DNA from: Propionivibrio sp.
GTDB lineage: Bacteria; Pseudomonadota; Gammaproteobacteria; Burkholderiales; Rhodocyclaceae
DNA: 64,000 nucleotides
Assembly (NCBI GenBank): GCA_016705685.1
Contig: JADJLB010000010.1
Span: 124,001 to 188,000, forward strand
Reading direction: 5' to 3'
Under the pieces are notes generated by a model that made no database searches, was not told the DNA's origin, and worked only from the letters and a program-made list of their open reading frames with translations. Position 1 is the first letter of the stretch. Each line of letters starts with the position of its first letter. This document shows, in pieces, positions 56,326 through 64,000 of this stretch. Position numbers and translations under genes: made by a program.

Positions 56326-56754
56326 TCAGTGCGCCAGTACCCTGATCACGCCCCACAGCGCCCCAAACCAGAGGCCGGCAAAAGCCAGCATGGAAAGCCC
56401 GAATCCAGCCCCTCTCTTGTCGGGGTTGTTCTGATAGGCAACGGCATACCAGACGCGTGCAAGCAGCCAGATGGTGCCCATCATTCCGGCGCCCCGGTCA
56501 TCGATGAGCCCGGCATACAGCCACAAGGCCGGCAGCATCAACAGGGTGTTTTCCATGGTGTTCATCTGGATGCGGAAGGCGCGCTCGAACATTTCATGCC
56601 CGGTCACCGCCGGTGCCCGAATGCCATAACGCACTCGGGCTCGACCAACGTTCAACGCCACGACGAACAACAGCATGAGCACCAGAAGGGTGACGAGTGC
56701 CGCCAGGGGATGAGTGGTCATGCTGCGCTCCTTGATAAATTGACACGTAGGCAA
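56326..56754 (-). CDS. MAPEG family membrane protein
   Basis: A 142-residue protein with four membrane segments (about 14-35, 60-80, 85-105, 120-140). The segment GHEMFERAFRIQMNTMENTLLML contains the MAPEG hallmark ERAFRIQMNTMEN; family members use or bind glutathione. The specific activity is unknown. First gene of the minus-strand run that includes the carbonic-anhydrase-like protein and divergent from the ABC exporter. Confidence 0.87.
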   Translation of the reverse strand: MPTCQFIKERSMTTHPLAALVTLLVLMLLFVVALNVGRARVRYGIRAPAVTGHEMFERAFRIQMNTMENTLLMLPALWLYAGLIDDRGAGMMGTIWLLARVWYAVAYQNNPDKRGAGFGLSMLAFAGLWFGALWGVIRVLAH

Positions 56755-56821
56755 CGGGCGAACGCTGAACTATACCTCATGCCATTCGGCGCTTACAATG
56801 CATGCCGACTACGCCCCCACC

Positions 56822-58564
56822 ATGTCCAATCCTCAAACTCCAGTCCGAGTTGTTGCGGCTTTGCTCAAGCCCTATCGCCATCGCGTGCTGCTGGCGGGCT
56901 GTGCCCTGGTGGTGGCCGCCCTGGCCATGCTGGGGGTGGGCCAGGGCCTGCGCGCCGTCATCGATCGGGGATTTTCGGCTGGCGATCCGGCCTGGCTCGA
57001 CCGCGCCTTGATGCTCATGTTCGGCATCATCGCCCTGCTCGCCGTGGCGACCTACACGCGCTTCTACAATGTCTCGTGGCTTGGCGAGCGCGTCACCGCC
57101 GATCTGCGGCGACGCGTATTCAACCACCTGCTGACGCTACCTCCCTCCTATTTCGAACAGGGCCGGACCGGTTCGGTGATCTCTCGCCTCACCTCCGATA
57201 CGACCTTGATCGAAAGCGCCATCGGCTCCAGCCTGTCCATCGCCCTGCGCAACACCCTGATTCTGATCGGCGGGCTGATCATGCTGTTTTCCACGAACCT
57301 GAAGCTCACGCTCATGGTCCTGGCCGGCGTGCCGCTGGTCGTGGCACCGATCGTGCTGTTTGGACGGCGCGTGCGCCGCCTGGCCCGCATCAGCCAGGAT
57401 CGGGTGGCGGATTTGGGCAACCGCATCGACGAGACCATACACGAGGTTCGCATCGTCCAGGCCTATGGCCATGAGGATGCCGACCGGCGCGAGTTCGCCG
57501 ATCTGGTGGAACACGGTTTTGCCACCTCCGTTTCCCGCATACGAAACCGCGCGGCGCTGGTCGCGGCAGTCATCGTGCTGGTATTCGGGGCAATCGCACT
57601 GATCCTGTGGGTCGGTGGGCACGACGTGCTGCTCGGCCGCATCAGCCCCGGCCAGCTCTCCGCCTTCGTCTTCTATGCCGCGCTGGTGGCCGGCTCGGTG
57701 GGCGCCCTTTCGGAATCGTGGGGCGACTTGCAACGGGCCGCCGGCGCCACCGAGCGCCTGCTGGAGTTGCTGGCGGCGCAACCCGAGGTGCGCGTTCCGC
57801 AGCAGCCGCTGGCTCTGCCTTTGCCGCTTCGTGGTGAAATCGCCTTCGAGGACGTGAGTTTTCGTTACCCTACGCGGCCCGACTCCCCTGCCCTGGAAAA
57901 CTTCAGCCTGTCCGTTTCGCCCGGAGAAAGCGTGGCGCTGGTCGGGCCCTCGGGCGCGGGCAAGACCACGGTGTTCCAGTTGCTGCTGCGCTTCTACGAC
58001 CCGCAAGCCGGGCGACTTTGTCTGGACGGCGTGCCGCTGGCCTCCGCCGACCCGTTGGCGGTACGCCGCTGCATCGCCCTGGTGCCCCAGGAGGCGGTCA
58101 TCTTCGCCACCAGCGTGCTGGAAAACGTGCGCTATGCCCGCCCGGAAGCCAGCCCGGAAGAAGTGCGCGAAGCCTGCATGGCGGCCTACGCCGACGACTT
58201 CGTCAAGCAGTTGCCGCAAGGCTATGCTTCCCAACTGGGCGAGCGCGGCGTGCGCCTCTCCGGGGGCCAGCGCCAGCGCATTGCCATCGCCCGCGCCCTG
58301 CTCGCCGACCGCCCTGTTCTGCTCCTCGACGAGGCCACCTCGGCGCTCGATGCCGAAAGCGAACGCCTGGTTCAGGCCGCGCTGGAGAAGCTGATGAAGG
58401 GTCGTACCACACTGGTTATCGCCCATCGCCTGGCCACCGTGCAGCAGGCCGACCGCATCGTGGTCATGGACCACGGCCGGATTGTCGAAACCGGCAGCCA
58501 CGCCGAACTGGTGCGGCAGGGCGGGCTCTACGCCCATCTGGCCCGGCTGCAATTCGCTTCTTGA
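56822..58564 (+). CDS. ABC exporter half-transporter (MsbA-like)
   Basis: A 580-residue fused permease-ATPase. The six-segment membrane domain occupies about residues 10-310. The ATPase has Walker A GPSGAGKTT, the signature LSGGQRQR and Walker B VLLLDEATSALD, plus the H loop IAHRLATV. The most similar group is the multidrug/lipid exporter family; the substrate cannot be named. ATG at 56822 (MSNPQTPVRVV) is favoured over the frame's earlier start at 56798, which lies in the divergent promoter region. Confidence 0.9.
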   Translation: MSNPQTPVRVVAALLKPYRHRVLLAGCALVVAALAMLGVGQGLRAVIDRGFSAGDPAWLDRALMLMFGIIALLAVATYTRFYNVSWLGERVTADLRRRVFNHLLTLPPSYFEQGRTGSVISRLTSDTTLIESAIGSSLSIALRNTLILIGGLIMLFSTNLKLTLMVLAGVPLVVAPIVLFGRRVRRLARISQDRVADLGNRIDETIHEVRIVQAYGHEDADRREFADLVEHGFATSVSRIRNRAALVAAVIVLVFGAIALILWVGGHDVLLGRISPGQLSAFVFYAALVAGSVGALSESWGDLQRAAGATERLLELLAAQPEVRVPQQPLALPLPLRGEIAFEDVSFRYPTRPDSPALENFSLSVSPGESVALVGPSGAGKTTVFQLLLRFYDPQAGRLCLDGVPLASADPLAVRRCIALVPQEAVIFATSVLENVRYARPEASPEEVREACMAAYADDFVKQLPQGYASQLGERGVRLSGGQRQRIAIARALLADRPVLLLDEATSALDAESERLVQAALEKLMKGRTTLVIAHRLATVQQADRIVVMDHGRIVETGSHAELVRQGGLYAHLARLQFAS

Positions 58565-58640
58565 ACGCAGCCGGGCCAGATACCGAGAAACGGCTGCCGG
58601 CGCGCTGCCGAACAAGCCGTTTGGCCGATCCATGCGCTGC

Positions 58641-58682
58641 TTGATCGATGTCAAGACCTGAGCGGAGCGTCTGCTATAGAAT
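58641..58682 (+). promoter_or_regulatory. FNR/DNR-type box and promoter of nirJ-nirN
   Basis: TTGATCGATGTCAA at 58641-58654 matches the FNR/DNR consensus TTGAT-N4-ATCAA in nine of ten fixed positions. A -10 hexamer TAGAAT lies at 58677-58682. If transcription starts about 58689, the box is centred at -41.5, the classic position for FNR-type activation. It points to induction under low oxygen or nitric oxide. Confidence 0.75.
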
Positions 58683-58709
58683 GACGCGTTCTCCTGAGTG
58701 AGCCCAACC

Positions 58710-59903
58710 ATGTTCCGCATTTCGCAATACATGCAGGAAATCGCTTCGCCTACTCCGCTTGGGCCAAAGCGGAATCCGCCTGCGCCGGTCGTCATCTGGA
58801 ACCTGATTCGACGCTGCAACCTGACCTGCAAGCATTGCTATTCGATCTCGGCCGACAAGGATTTCCCCGGCGAACTGACGACTGACGAGATTTTCAACGT
58901 GATGGACGATCTCAAGCGTTTTCGCGTGCCGGTACTCATCCTCTCCGGTGGCGAACCGCTGCTGCGGCCGGATATTTTCGATATTGCCCGGCACGCCAAG
59001 GCAATGGGCTTTTATGTCGGACTGTCATCCAACGGCACCCTGATTGATGCCGACAACATTGAGCGTATTGCCGAGTGCAACTTCGATTATGTCGGTGTTT
59101 CACTCGATGGCATTGAGGAAACGCATGACAAGTTCCGCCGCATGGATGGCGCCTTCGAGGCTTCGTTGCGCGGTATTCGCCTGTGCCGTGATCTGGGGCT
59201 GAAGATCGGCGTGCGTTTCACCATGACCCAGGATAACGCGCACGATCTGCCCAAGCTGCTCAAGCTGGTCGAGGACGAAGGCATCGACCGCTTCTATTTT
59301 TCACACCTCAACTATGCCGGGCGCGGCAACAAGAACCGCAAGGACGATGCCCAGCACAAGCTGACGCGCTGGGCCATGGATCTGCTCTTCGATACCTGTT
59401 GGGACTATGAACAGCGCGGCCTCAACAAGGAATTCACAACCGGCAACAACGATGCCGACGGCGTGTATTTCCTCTATTGGGCGCAGAAAAACTTCCCTGA
59501 TCAAGCCGAACATCTCCACGCCAAGCTGGCGCAGTGGGGCGGCAATTCATCCGGGGTCAACGTGGCCAACATCGACAATCTCGGCAATGTCCATCCGGAT
59601 ACCATGTGGTGGCATCACACGCTGGGCAATGTTCGCCAACGCGCGTTCTCCGAGATCTGGACGGACACGTCCGACCCGCTCATGGCCGGTCTGAAGCGGT
59701 TCCCGCGCAACGTTTCCGGCCGTTGTGGCGAATGTCGCCATTTCGATATTTGCAACGGCAACACCCGCGTTCGTGCTCAACAATTGACGGGCGATGCCTG
59801 GGCCGAAGACCCGGGCTGCTATCTCGACGATGAGGAAATTGGTGTCGCGCCGGGCGGCGAACGTTTGCGTGTCACCCCCTACATCAAGATCAGGAGAGCG
59901 TGA
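58710..59903 (+). CDS. nirJ: Heme d1 biosynthesis radical SAM protein NirJ
   Basis: Radical SAM enzyme that removes two propionate side chains during synthesis of heme d1, the cofactor of cytochrome cd1 nitrite reductase. The 397-residue protein has the cluster motif CNLTCKHC (Cys36, Cys40, Cys43) and a C-terminal SPASM-like Cys group (CGECRHFDICNG, plus a later Cys in DPGC). Start ATG at 58710 gives MFRISQYMQEI. Downstream of an FNR/DNR-type box; nirN overlaps its last base. Confidence 0.93.
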   Translation: MFRISQYMQEIASPTPLGPKRNPPAPVVIWNLIRRCNLTCKHCYSISADKDFPGELTTDEIFNVMDDLKRFRVPVLILSGGEPLLRPDIFDIARHAKAMGFYVGLSSNGTLIDADNIERIAECNFDYVGVSLDGIEETHDKFRRMDGAFEASLRGIRLCRDLGLKIGVRFTMTQDNAHDLPKLLKLVEDEGIDRFYFSHLNYAGRGNKNRKDDAQHKLTRWAMDLLFDTCWDYEQRGLNKEFTTGNNDADGVYFLYWAQKNFPDQAEHLHAKLAQWGGNSSGVNVANIDNLGNVHPDTMWWHHTLGNVRQRAFSEIWTDTSDPLMAGLKRFPRNVSGRCGECRHFDICNGNTRVRAQQLTGDAWAEDPGCYLDDEEIGVAPGGERLRVTPYIKIRRA

Positions 59904-61492
59904 TGAAGTTTCGTGGATGGCTGGCTTGCGCATGGCTTGTTTCAGGGCTTTTCGGCGCCCCATCACCCGCGCTGTCGGCCGACGCCGGCGCGCTCTACAA
60001 AACGCATTGCGCGGCCTGCCATGGCGAGAACCGGCTGGGCGGCATCGGCCCGGCACTGCTGCCTGAAAATCTGGAGCGCCTGCGCAGGCCGGAAGCCCTC
60101 AAGGTGATTCTGGAGGGGCGCGTGGCGACGCAGATGCAGGGCTTTGGCGACCGCCTGACGCGCGAGGAAGCGCAACAGTTGGCCGAGCTGATTTACACCG
60201 ACGTAAGACCGGCGCCCGAATGGGGCGAAACGCTGATTCGTCAATCGCAGATTGTGAGCCCTGAAGCGAAAAACCTTCCGGCCAAACCCGGACCCGGACT
60301 TAAGGGAGCCGATCCGCTTAACCTCTTTATCGTCGTTGAAACCGGCGACCATCATGTTTCGGTGCTCGATGGCGACAAATTTGAGCGCTTGTACCGGTTC
60401 CCCAGTCGCTATGCCTTGCACGGCGGCCCGAAATTCTCGCCGGATGGACGCTTCGTCTATTTCGCCTCGCGTGACGGCTGGATCACCAAGTTCGACATTT
60501 ACAACCTCACCGTCGTCGCCGAAATCCGGGCCGGGCTGAACACGCGCAACGCGGCCGTATCGGCGGACGGAAAATGGGTCATGGTCGCCAACTATCTACC
60601 GCATAGTCTGGTACTGCTTGATGCCGAAAACCTCGACCTGGTCAGGATCATCCCGACCCTGAATGCTGCGGGCGACAAGACTTCGCGCGTATCGGCCGTG
60701 TATGACGCTGCGCCGCGCAAGAGCTTCGTCGCCGCGCTGAAGGACGTTCCTGAAGCTTGGGAGATCAGCTACGATCCAAACGCCGAGCCGATTGCCGAAG
60801 GTCTGGTGCACGATTACCAGTACAAGGAAGGCGCGTTCAAACCGGGGCAATTCAATCCGAAACGAACGCTGCTCAAGGACTATCTCGACGATTTCTACTT
60901 TACGCAGGACTACGCTTTCATTCTCGGCAGCTCGCGTTCGGCCAGCAAAGGCCAGGTCATCTATCTCGATGGCCGCAAGAAGATCGCCGATCTCGACTTG
61001 CCGGGAATGCCTCATCTCGGTTCGGGCATTACCTGGCAGTGGAAGGATCCGAGCGGCAAGGAACGTACCGTGATGGCTTCGCCCAACCTCAACGAAGGGC
61101 TGATCACGGTCATTGATCTCAAAACCTATGAGAACATCAAGCAGATCAAGACGCTCGGGCCGGGCTTCTTCCTGCGCAGCCACGAGAACAGCCGCTACGC
61201 CTTTACCGACTCGATGATGAGCAAGGAAAACAGGCACATTCTGCAGGTGATCGACAAACAGAAACTCGAGGTGGTCGCGCAAATCCGGGCAGAACCCGGT
61301 CAAACCCTGGCTCACGTCGAATTCACCCGTGACGGTCGATACGCGCTGGCCAGCCTGTGGGAAATGGATGGCGCGTTGATCGTCATCGATGCCGAAACGC
61401 TGAAGGAAATCAAGCGTATCCCGGCGAAAAAACCGGTTGGCAAATACAATGTCTGGAATAAAATCACCCGCTCCGAAGGCACCAGCCATTGA
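59903..61492 (+). CDS. nirN: Dihydro-heme d1 dehydrogenase NirN (c-type cytochrome)
   Basis: Periplasmic protein that oxidises dihydro-heme d1 in the last maturation step. The 529-residue protein has a signal peptide (1-26, ending LSA), a cytochrome c domain with CAACH (Cys36, Cys39, His40), and an eight-bladed d1-type propeller (about 110-525) with LHGGPKFSPDGRFVYF and the likely catalytic His in GMPHLGSG. It shares this two-domain layout with nitrite reductase NirS; the position next to nirJ and the propeller motifs favour NirN. The start overlaps the nirJ stop (TGATG), with GGAG upstream. Confidence 0.87.
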   Translation: MKFRGWLACAWLVSGLFGAPSPALSADAGALYKTHCAACHGENRLGGIGPALLPENLERLRRPEALKVILEGRVATQMQGFGDRLTREEAQQLAELIYTDVRPAPEWGETLIRQSQIVSPEAKNLPAKPGPGLKGADPLNLFIVVETGDHHVSVLDGDKFERLYRFPSRYALHGGPKFSPDGRFVYFASRDGWITKFDIYNLTVVAEIRAGLNTRNAAVSADGKWVMVANYLPHSLVLLDAENLDLVRIIPTLNAAGDKTSRVSAVYDAAPRKSFVAALKDVPEAWEISYDPNAEPIAEGLVHDYQYKEGAFKPGQFNPKRTLLKDYLDDFYFTQDYAFILGSSRSASKGQVIYLDGRKKIADLDLPGMPHLGSGITWQWKDPSGKERTVMASPNLNEGLITVIDLKTYENIKQIKTLGPGFFLRSHENSRYAFTDSMMSKENRHILQVIDKQKLEVVAQIRAEPGQTLAHVEFTRDGRYALASLWEMDGALIVIDAETLKEIKRIPAKKPVGKYNVWNKITRSEGTSH

Positions 61493-61572
61493 CCCGCAGC
61501 CGTTGGCGCTATCGTTGCGCTGACATGGCAATATTGCGATCGAGTGACCCGACTGACATTGAAAGCACGACG

Positions 61573-61848
61573 ATGGACCTAAAATCTCGAAAAGCGAGCT
61601 TGCTAAGAACCCTGGCTGTCACCGTGTGCATCGCATGCAGCGCAGCCGCGTATGCGATGCCAAAAGCCGCCGAAAACGAGGATGCGCAAGTCACCTCGGG
61701 CGCCAATGTAGCCCGGCCGAAACGTTCGGCGATACCGGCAAAACAACCGGTCGCCGGGAAAACAAGATCCGGCACCAAAGCAAGAACCGTCAAATCCCAC
61801 AAGCACCCCAAACACCCTGGAAAATCCAAGGCCAATCCGGGGCGCTGA
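61573..61848 (+). CDS. Small exported Lys-rich protein
   Basis: A 91-residue protein with a signal peptide (basic MDLKSRKASLLR, then a hydrophobic core, ending AYAM) and a mature part of about 60 residues dominated by Lys, Arg, Pro, Ala and His (KSHKHPKHPGKSK). No domain is recognised. Predicted disordered and very basic. It lies 80 bases after nirN; an upstream in-frame start is possible but would bury the signal peptide. Whether it belongs to the nir transcript is unknown. Confidence 0.6.
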   Translation: MDLKSRKASLLRTLAVTVCIACSAAAYAMPKAAENEDAQVTSGANVARPKRSAIPAKQPVAGKTRSGTKARTVKSHKHPKHPGKSKANPGR

Positions 61849-61956
61849 CAATCCGGATTCGTCCCCTGCACCGCGTGCGCCAATCACCCGCCTCGCTTCG
61901 CTGCCTTTGCATAAAACTCGCAACCCTTTGTTTGTTTGCCCTTGACGGAGTTTGAA

Positions 61957-62400
61957 ATGGGCCGTTTTGCTTCGATCATAAGTTTCTTTGTTCTCGTCCT
62001 GGCCTCAATTCAGGCGGCGGCCGAAATGCCACGCATCGAGCTGACCGCCGGCTTTTACCGCATCGAAGCCGAAGTCGCCGCCGATCAGACCAACCGCATG
62101 CAAGGCCTCATGCATCGCCGCGACATGCCGGCCAATCAGGGAATGCTTTTCGTATTCACCCAGGCGGAACGCCATTGCATGTGGATGCGGAACACCTTGC
62201 TCCCGCTGTCGGTGGCCTTCCTCGATAACGAAGGCCGCATTTTGAACATCGAAGACATGGCGCCGCAGACCGAGAACAACCATTGTGCAGCCGCCCCCGC
62301 GCGCTTTGCCCTGGAAATGAACCGTGGCTGGTTCTCCAGCAAGGGAATCAAGGCAGGACAGCGCATCGGCGGTATCGAGAAATCGCCCCGACCCCAATAA
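61957..62400 (+). CDS. DUF192 family exported protein
   Basis: A 147-residue protein with a signal peptide (about 1-23, ending QAAAE) and the DUF192 fold: RMQGLMHRRDMPANQGMLFVF, then CMWMRNTLLPLSVAFLD and EMNRGWF. The family is widespread and of unknown function. ATG at 61957 has GGAG at six-base spacing; TTG seven codons earlier would place charged residues before the signal core. Confidence 0.87.
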   Translation: MGRFASIISFFVLVLASIQAAAEMPRIELTAGFYRIEAEVAADQTNRMQGLMHRRDMPANQGMLFVFTQAERHCMWMRNTLLPLSVAFLDNEGRILNIEDMAPQTENNHCAAAPARFALEMNRGWFSSKGIKAGQRIGGIEKSPRPQ

Positions 62401-62427
62401 CCCGCAATAACCCAAACACCGACCGAG

Positions 62428-62976
62428 ATGAACTTCAAGAACAGGTCAGCCTGGCGGGAAAGCATCCTGCGTCGCGCAGACAACCTCACCGTATACGATT
62501 GGCTGCGCGACCGCGGTTCGCTGACGGCTCGCCTGCAATCGCGAGGCCAGTTCGCCTTACGTCTCTTACGGCAAGGCCTGGCCAAGCCGACTCGGGACGA
62601 AGCTATTGCCCTGGGTATCAACGCCGACCAATATGCCTGGATTCGCGAAGTGGCGTTGTACTGCAATGGCGAACCCTTGGTTTTTGCCCACACCGTACTC
62701 CCCTATCGGCCGCGCGGTCCGCTGACGGGTTGGCTGTCCCGCCTGGGAAACAGGTCGCTTGGCGCACAGGTTTTTACGCACGCCCGGTTCGTTCGCGGCA
62801 CGATCAACTGCAAACGCCTCGATCGTCGCCATGCCCTGTATCGCCCGGCGATCACGGCCTTGCATCTCGCCGCCACGCCCCCGCAATCCATTTGGGCCAG
62901 GCGTTCGCGCTTTTCTTTTGATGCTCAATCGATACTGGTCACCGAGATTTTTTCTCCGGCCATCTGCCCCGATTGA
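62428..62976 (+). CDS. ubiC: Chorismate-pyruvate lyase
   Basis: Converts chorismate to 4-hydroxybenzoate, the first committed step to ubiquinone. The 182-residue protein has the family segments REVALYCNGEPLVFAHTVLP, the Arg-rich WARRSRF and the end SILVTEIFSP, matching UbiC from proteobacteria. The ATG at 62428 lies 27 bases after the DUF192 stop. ubiA is not in this window. Confidence 0.88.
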   Translation: MNFKNRSAWRESILRRADNLTVYDWLRDRGSLTARLQSRGQFALRLLRQGLAKPTRDEAIALGINADQYAWIREVALYCNGEPLVFAHTVLPYRPRGPLTGWLSRLGNRSLGAQVFTHARFVRGTINCKRLDRRHALYRPAITALHLAATPPQSIWARRSRFSFDAQSILVTEIFSPAICPD

Positions 62977-63259
62977 ATACCCTCACAGACGGCTTGGAAT
63001 AAACTACCCGCAGCGCAATTTGTACTTAGCCGATTCATACGGCCCCCTGCAGCGCGGATTCAATTCATTGACACGTATGCTGCAGCCAAGGATACTCCAG
63101 GGCAAGCTTTTGCTCACCCGGTGCCCACCTTCGGGCGCGGCATCCCTGCCAGATCCTTGTGCAAGCCTCGGGCGAACGAGACCGTGCGTTGAGTTCACGC
63201 GGTTGAATTTCAAGTGCCGCCGTGATTTTCCCTGACAACCGCCATGGAATGAAAGTGCG

Positions 63260-64000
63260 ATGAAGCTGCGAGTAAAGACATCGATCCTGGTCGTGTCGCT
63301 GGCGGCTGCATTGATTGTCATCATTGCCGGCGCATCCCTACGGTATCAAGAGCGGGCTCTGCGCGAAAATATCCTGTCCGGAATCGATGCCGTTGCCGGT
63401 GCCGCGTCGCTGACCATCTCCGGCTTTATTCGTGATGGCAAGCAGAATGCCGCGCTGATCGCGACTGCGCTACCGCGCCAGGCGCTGATCGATGACCGCG
63501 ACCTGTCACAAGTCGAGAAGGCGCTGGAAAACTCGATCACGCTGGCGCCGCGCTTTCGCAACGGATTGTTCGTCCTCGACGCTGACGGCCGTTTTCTCGC
63601 CGACTTTCCGCCGCACCCCGAACTCAAAGGGGTTTCGTTTGCGTTTCGTGAGTACTACCAGGACGCCGTGCGTGAACGGCGAGCCGTCGTCAGCCCGCCA
63701 TATATCTCGAAGCGTACAGGCAAACCCGTGATCACCTTCGCCGCGCCGGTCATTTCGAACGAGGGAAAGATCCTCGCGGTTCTCGGGTGTTCGGTTGATC
63801 TGCTCGCGGAAGACGCACTGGGCCCCGTCCTCAAACAGCGGATCGGCAAGAACGGTTATGTTTACGTCATGGATTCTACGCGCCAGTTGATTCTTCATCC
63901 GGACGAGACCCGTATCTTGAAGCGTGATGTTCCGGTCGGTGTGAATCGCGTGGTTGATGCGGCGATAGATGGTTTTGAGGGCCTTGGTGAGACGACCAAT
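63260..64000 (+). CDS. Membrane sensor with PDC (dCache) domain, 3' end outside window
   Basis: The frame from ATG 63260 is open to the end of the window (247 codons). It begins MKLRVKTSILVVSLAAALIV, one membrane segment, followed by a periplasmic PDC/dCache sensor domain (about 35-240) with FVLDADGRFLADFPPH and GYVYVMDSTRQLILHPD. The output module lies beyond the window; it could be a chemoreceptor, a diguanylate cyclase or a kinase. The 283-base gap before it shows no recognised promoter or gene. Confidence 0.8.
   Translation, partial: MKLRVKTSILVVSLAAALIVIIAGASLRYQERALRENILSGIDAVAGAASLTISGFIRDGKQNAALIATALPRQALIDDRDLSQVEKALENSITLAPRFRNGLFVLDADGRFLADFPPHPELKGVSFAFREYYQDAVRERRAVVSPPYISKRTGKPVITFAAPVISNEGKILAVLGCSVDLLAEDALGPVLKQRIGKNGYVYVMDSTRQLILHPDETRILKRDVPVGVNRVVDAAIDGFEGLGETTN

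Noticed and set aside
57137..58831. 564-codon minus-strand open frame
   Set aside because: It lies opposite the ABC exporter, whose Walker and signature motifs are intact; its translation has no domain and is an artefact of GC-rich codon bias.
59903..61492. Cytochrome cd1 nitrite reductase NirS
   Set aside because: The domain layout is shared, but the neighbour is nirJ and the propeller motifs (LHGGPKFSPDGRFVYF, GMPHLGSG) are more like NirN.
60596..61531. 311-codon minus-strand open frame
   Set aside because: Opposite nirN, whose heme and propeller motifs are on the plus strand.

Overview
The window reads as chromosome of a betaproteobacterium, most likely a member of the Rhodocyclales. The evidence is the gene order (sppA–maf–yceD–rpmF–plsX–fabHDG–acpP–fabF; nadB–rpoE–rseC–degP–lepA–lepB–rnc–era–recO; pdxJ–acpS–nagZ; earP–efp; mltG–tmk–holB–pilZ–tatD), an arginine-type EF-P with its EarP rhamnosyltransferase, heme d1 genes and PEP-CTERM proteins. 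Coding density is high, and many genes are joined by 1–4 base start/stop overlaps.

Region 1 (1–8.7 kb) holds the end of sppA, a maf/methyltransferase pair on the minus strand, and the type II fatty-acid synthesis operon with rpmF and yceD. A clear terminator-like hairpin lies between rpmF and plsX. Region 2 (8.7–18.6 kb) holds nadB, rpoE, rseC, degP and a glutaredoxin-like gene, then the lepA–lepB–DUF4845–rnc–era–recO run. The anti-sigma genes rseA and rseB, expected between rpoE and rseC, are absent.

Region 3 (18.6–25.0 kb) is an insertion between recO and pdxJ, genes I expect to be adjacent. It carries a 1067-residue STAND-ATPase/SARP-type regulator, two PEP-CTERM exported proteins (one made of a tandem duplicated domain) and a small exported cupin. 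Region 4 (25.0–32.1 kb) has pdxJ–acpS–nagZ, the earP–efp pair, uvrC, pgsA and a tRNA cluster (Gly-Cys-Gly, then Leu) with a near-consensus promoter and a terminator.

Region 5 (32.1–46.3 kb) has DUF1178, a Ser/Thr kinase, tadA, an L,D-transpeptidase, an NRDE protein, ygfZ, mltG–tmk–holB–pilZ–tatD, an ankyrin protein, an exonuclease with a worn-down GIY-YIG domain, a FIST sensor next to a PAS-GGDEF-EAL protein, and a DUF4124 protein whose C-terminus contains a 25-base homopolymer.

Region 6 (46.9–56.8 kb, all minus strand) is the least ordinary part. It contains MAPEG, a protein with the zinc-site residues of the carboxysomal carbonic anhydrase class, an alpha/beta hydrolase, a caspase-like protease with a Tat-like signal, DUF2760, and two paralogous non-standard Hsp70 proteins. 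DUF2760 and the two Hsp70 genes form a tight operon that may be a dedicated chaperone system.

Region 7 (56.8–64.0 kb) has an MsbA-like ABC exporter, then nirJ–nirN for heme d1 maturation behind a well-placed FNR/DNR-type box, a tiny basic exported protein, DUF192, ubiC, and the start of a PDC-type membrane sensor running off the end. No CRISPR array, rRNA or intact insertion sequence was seen.
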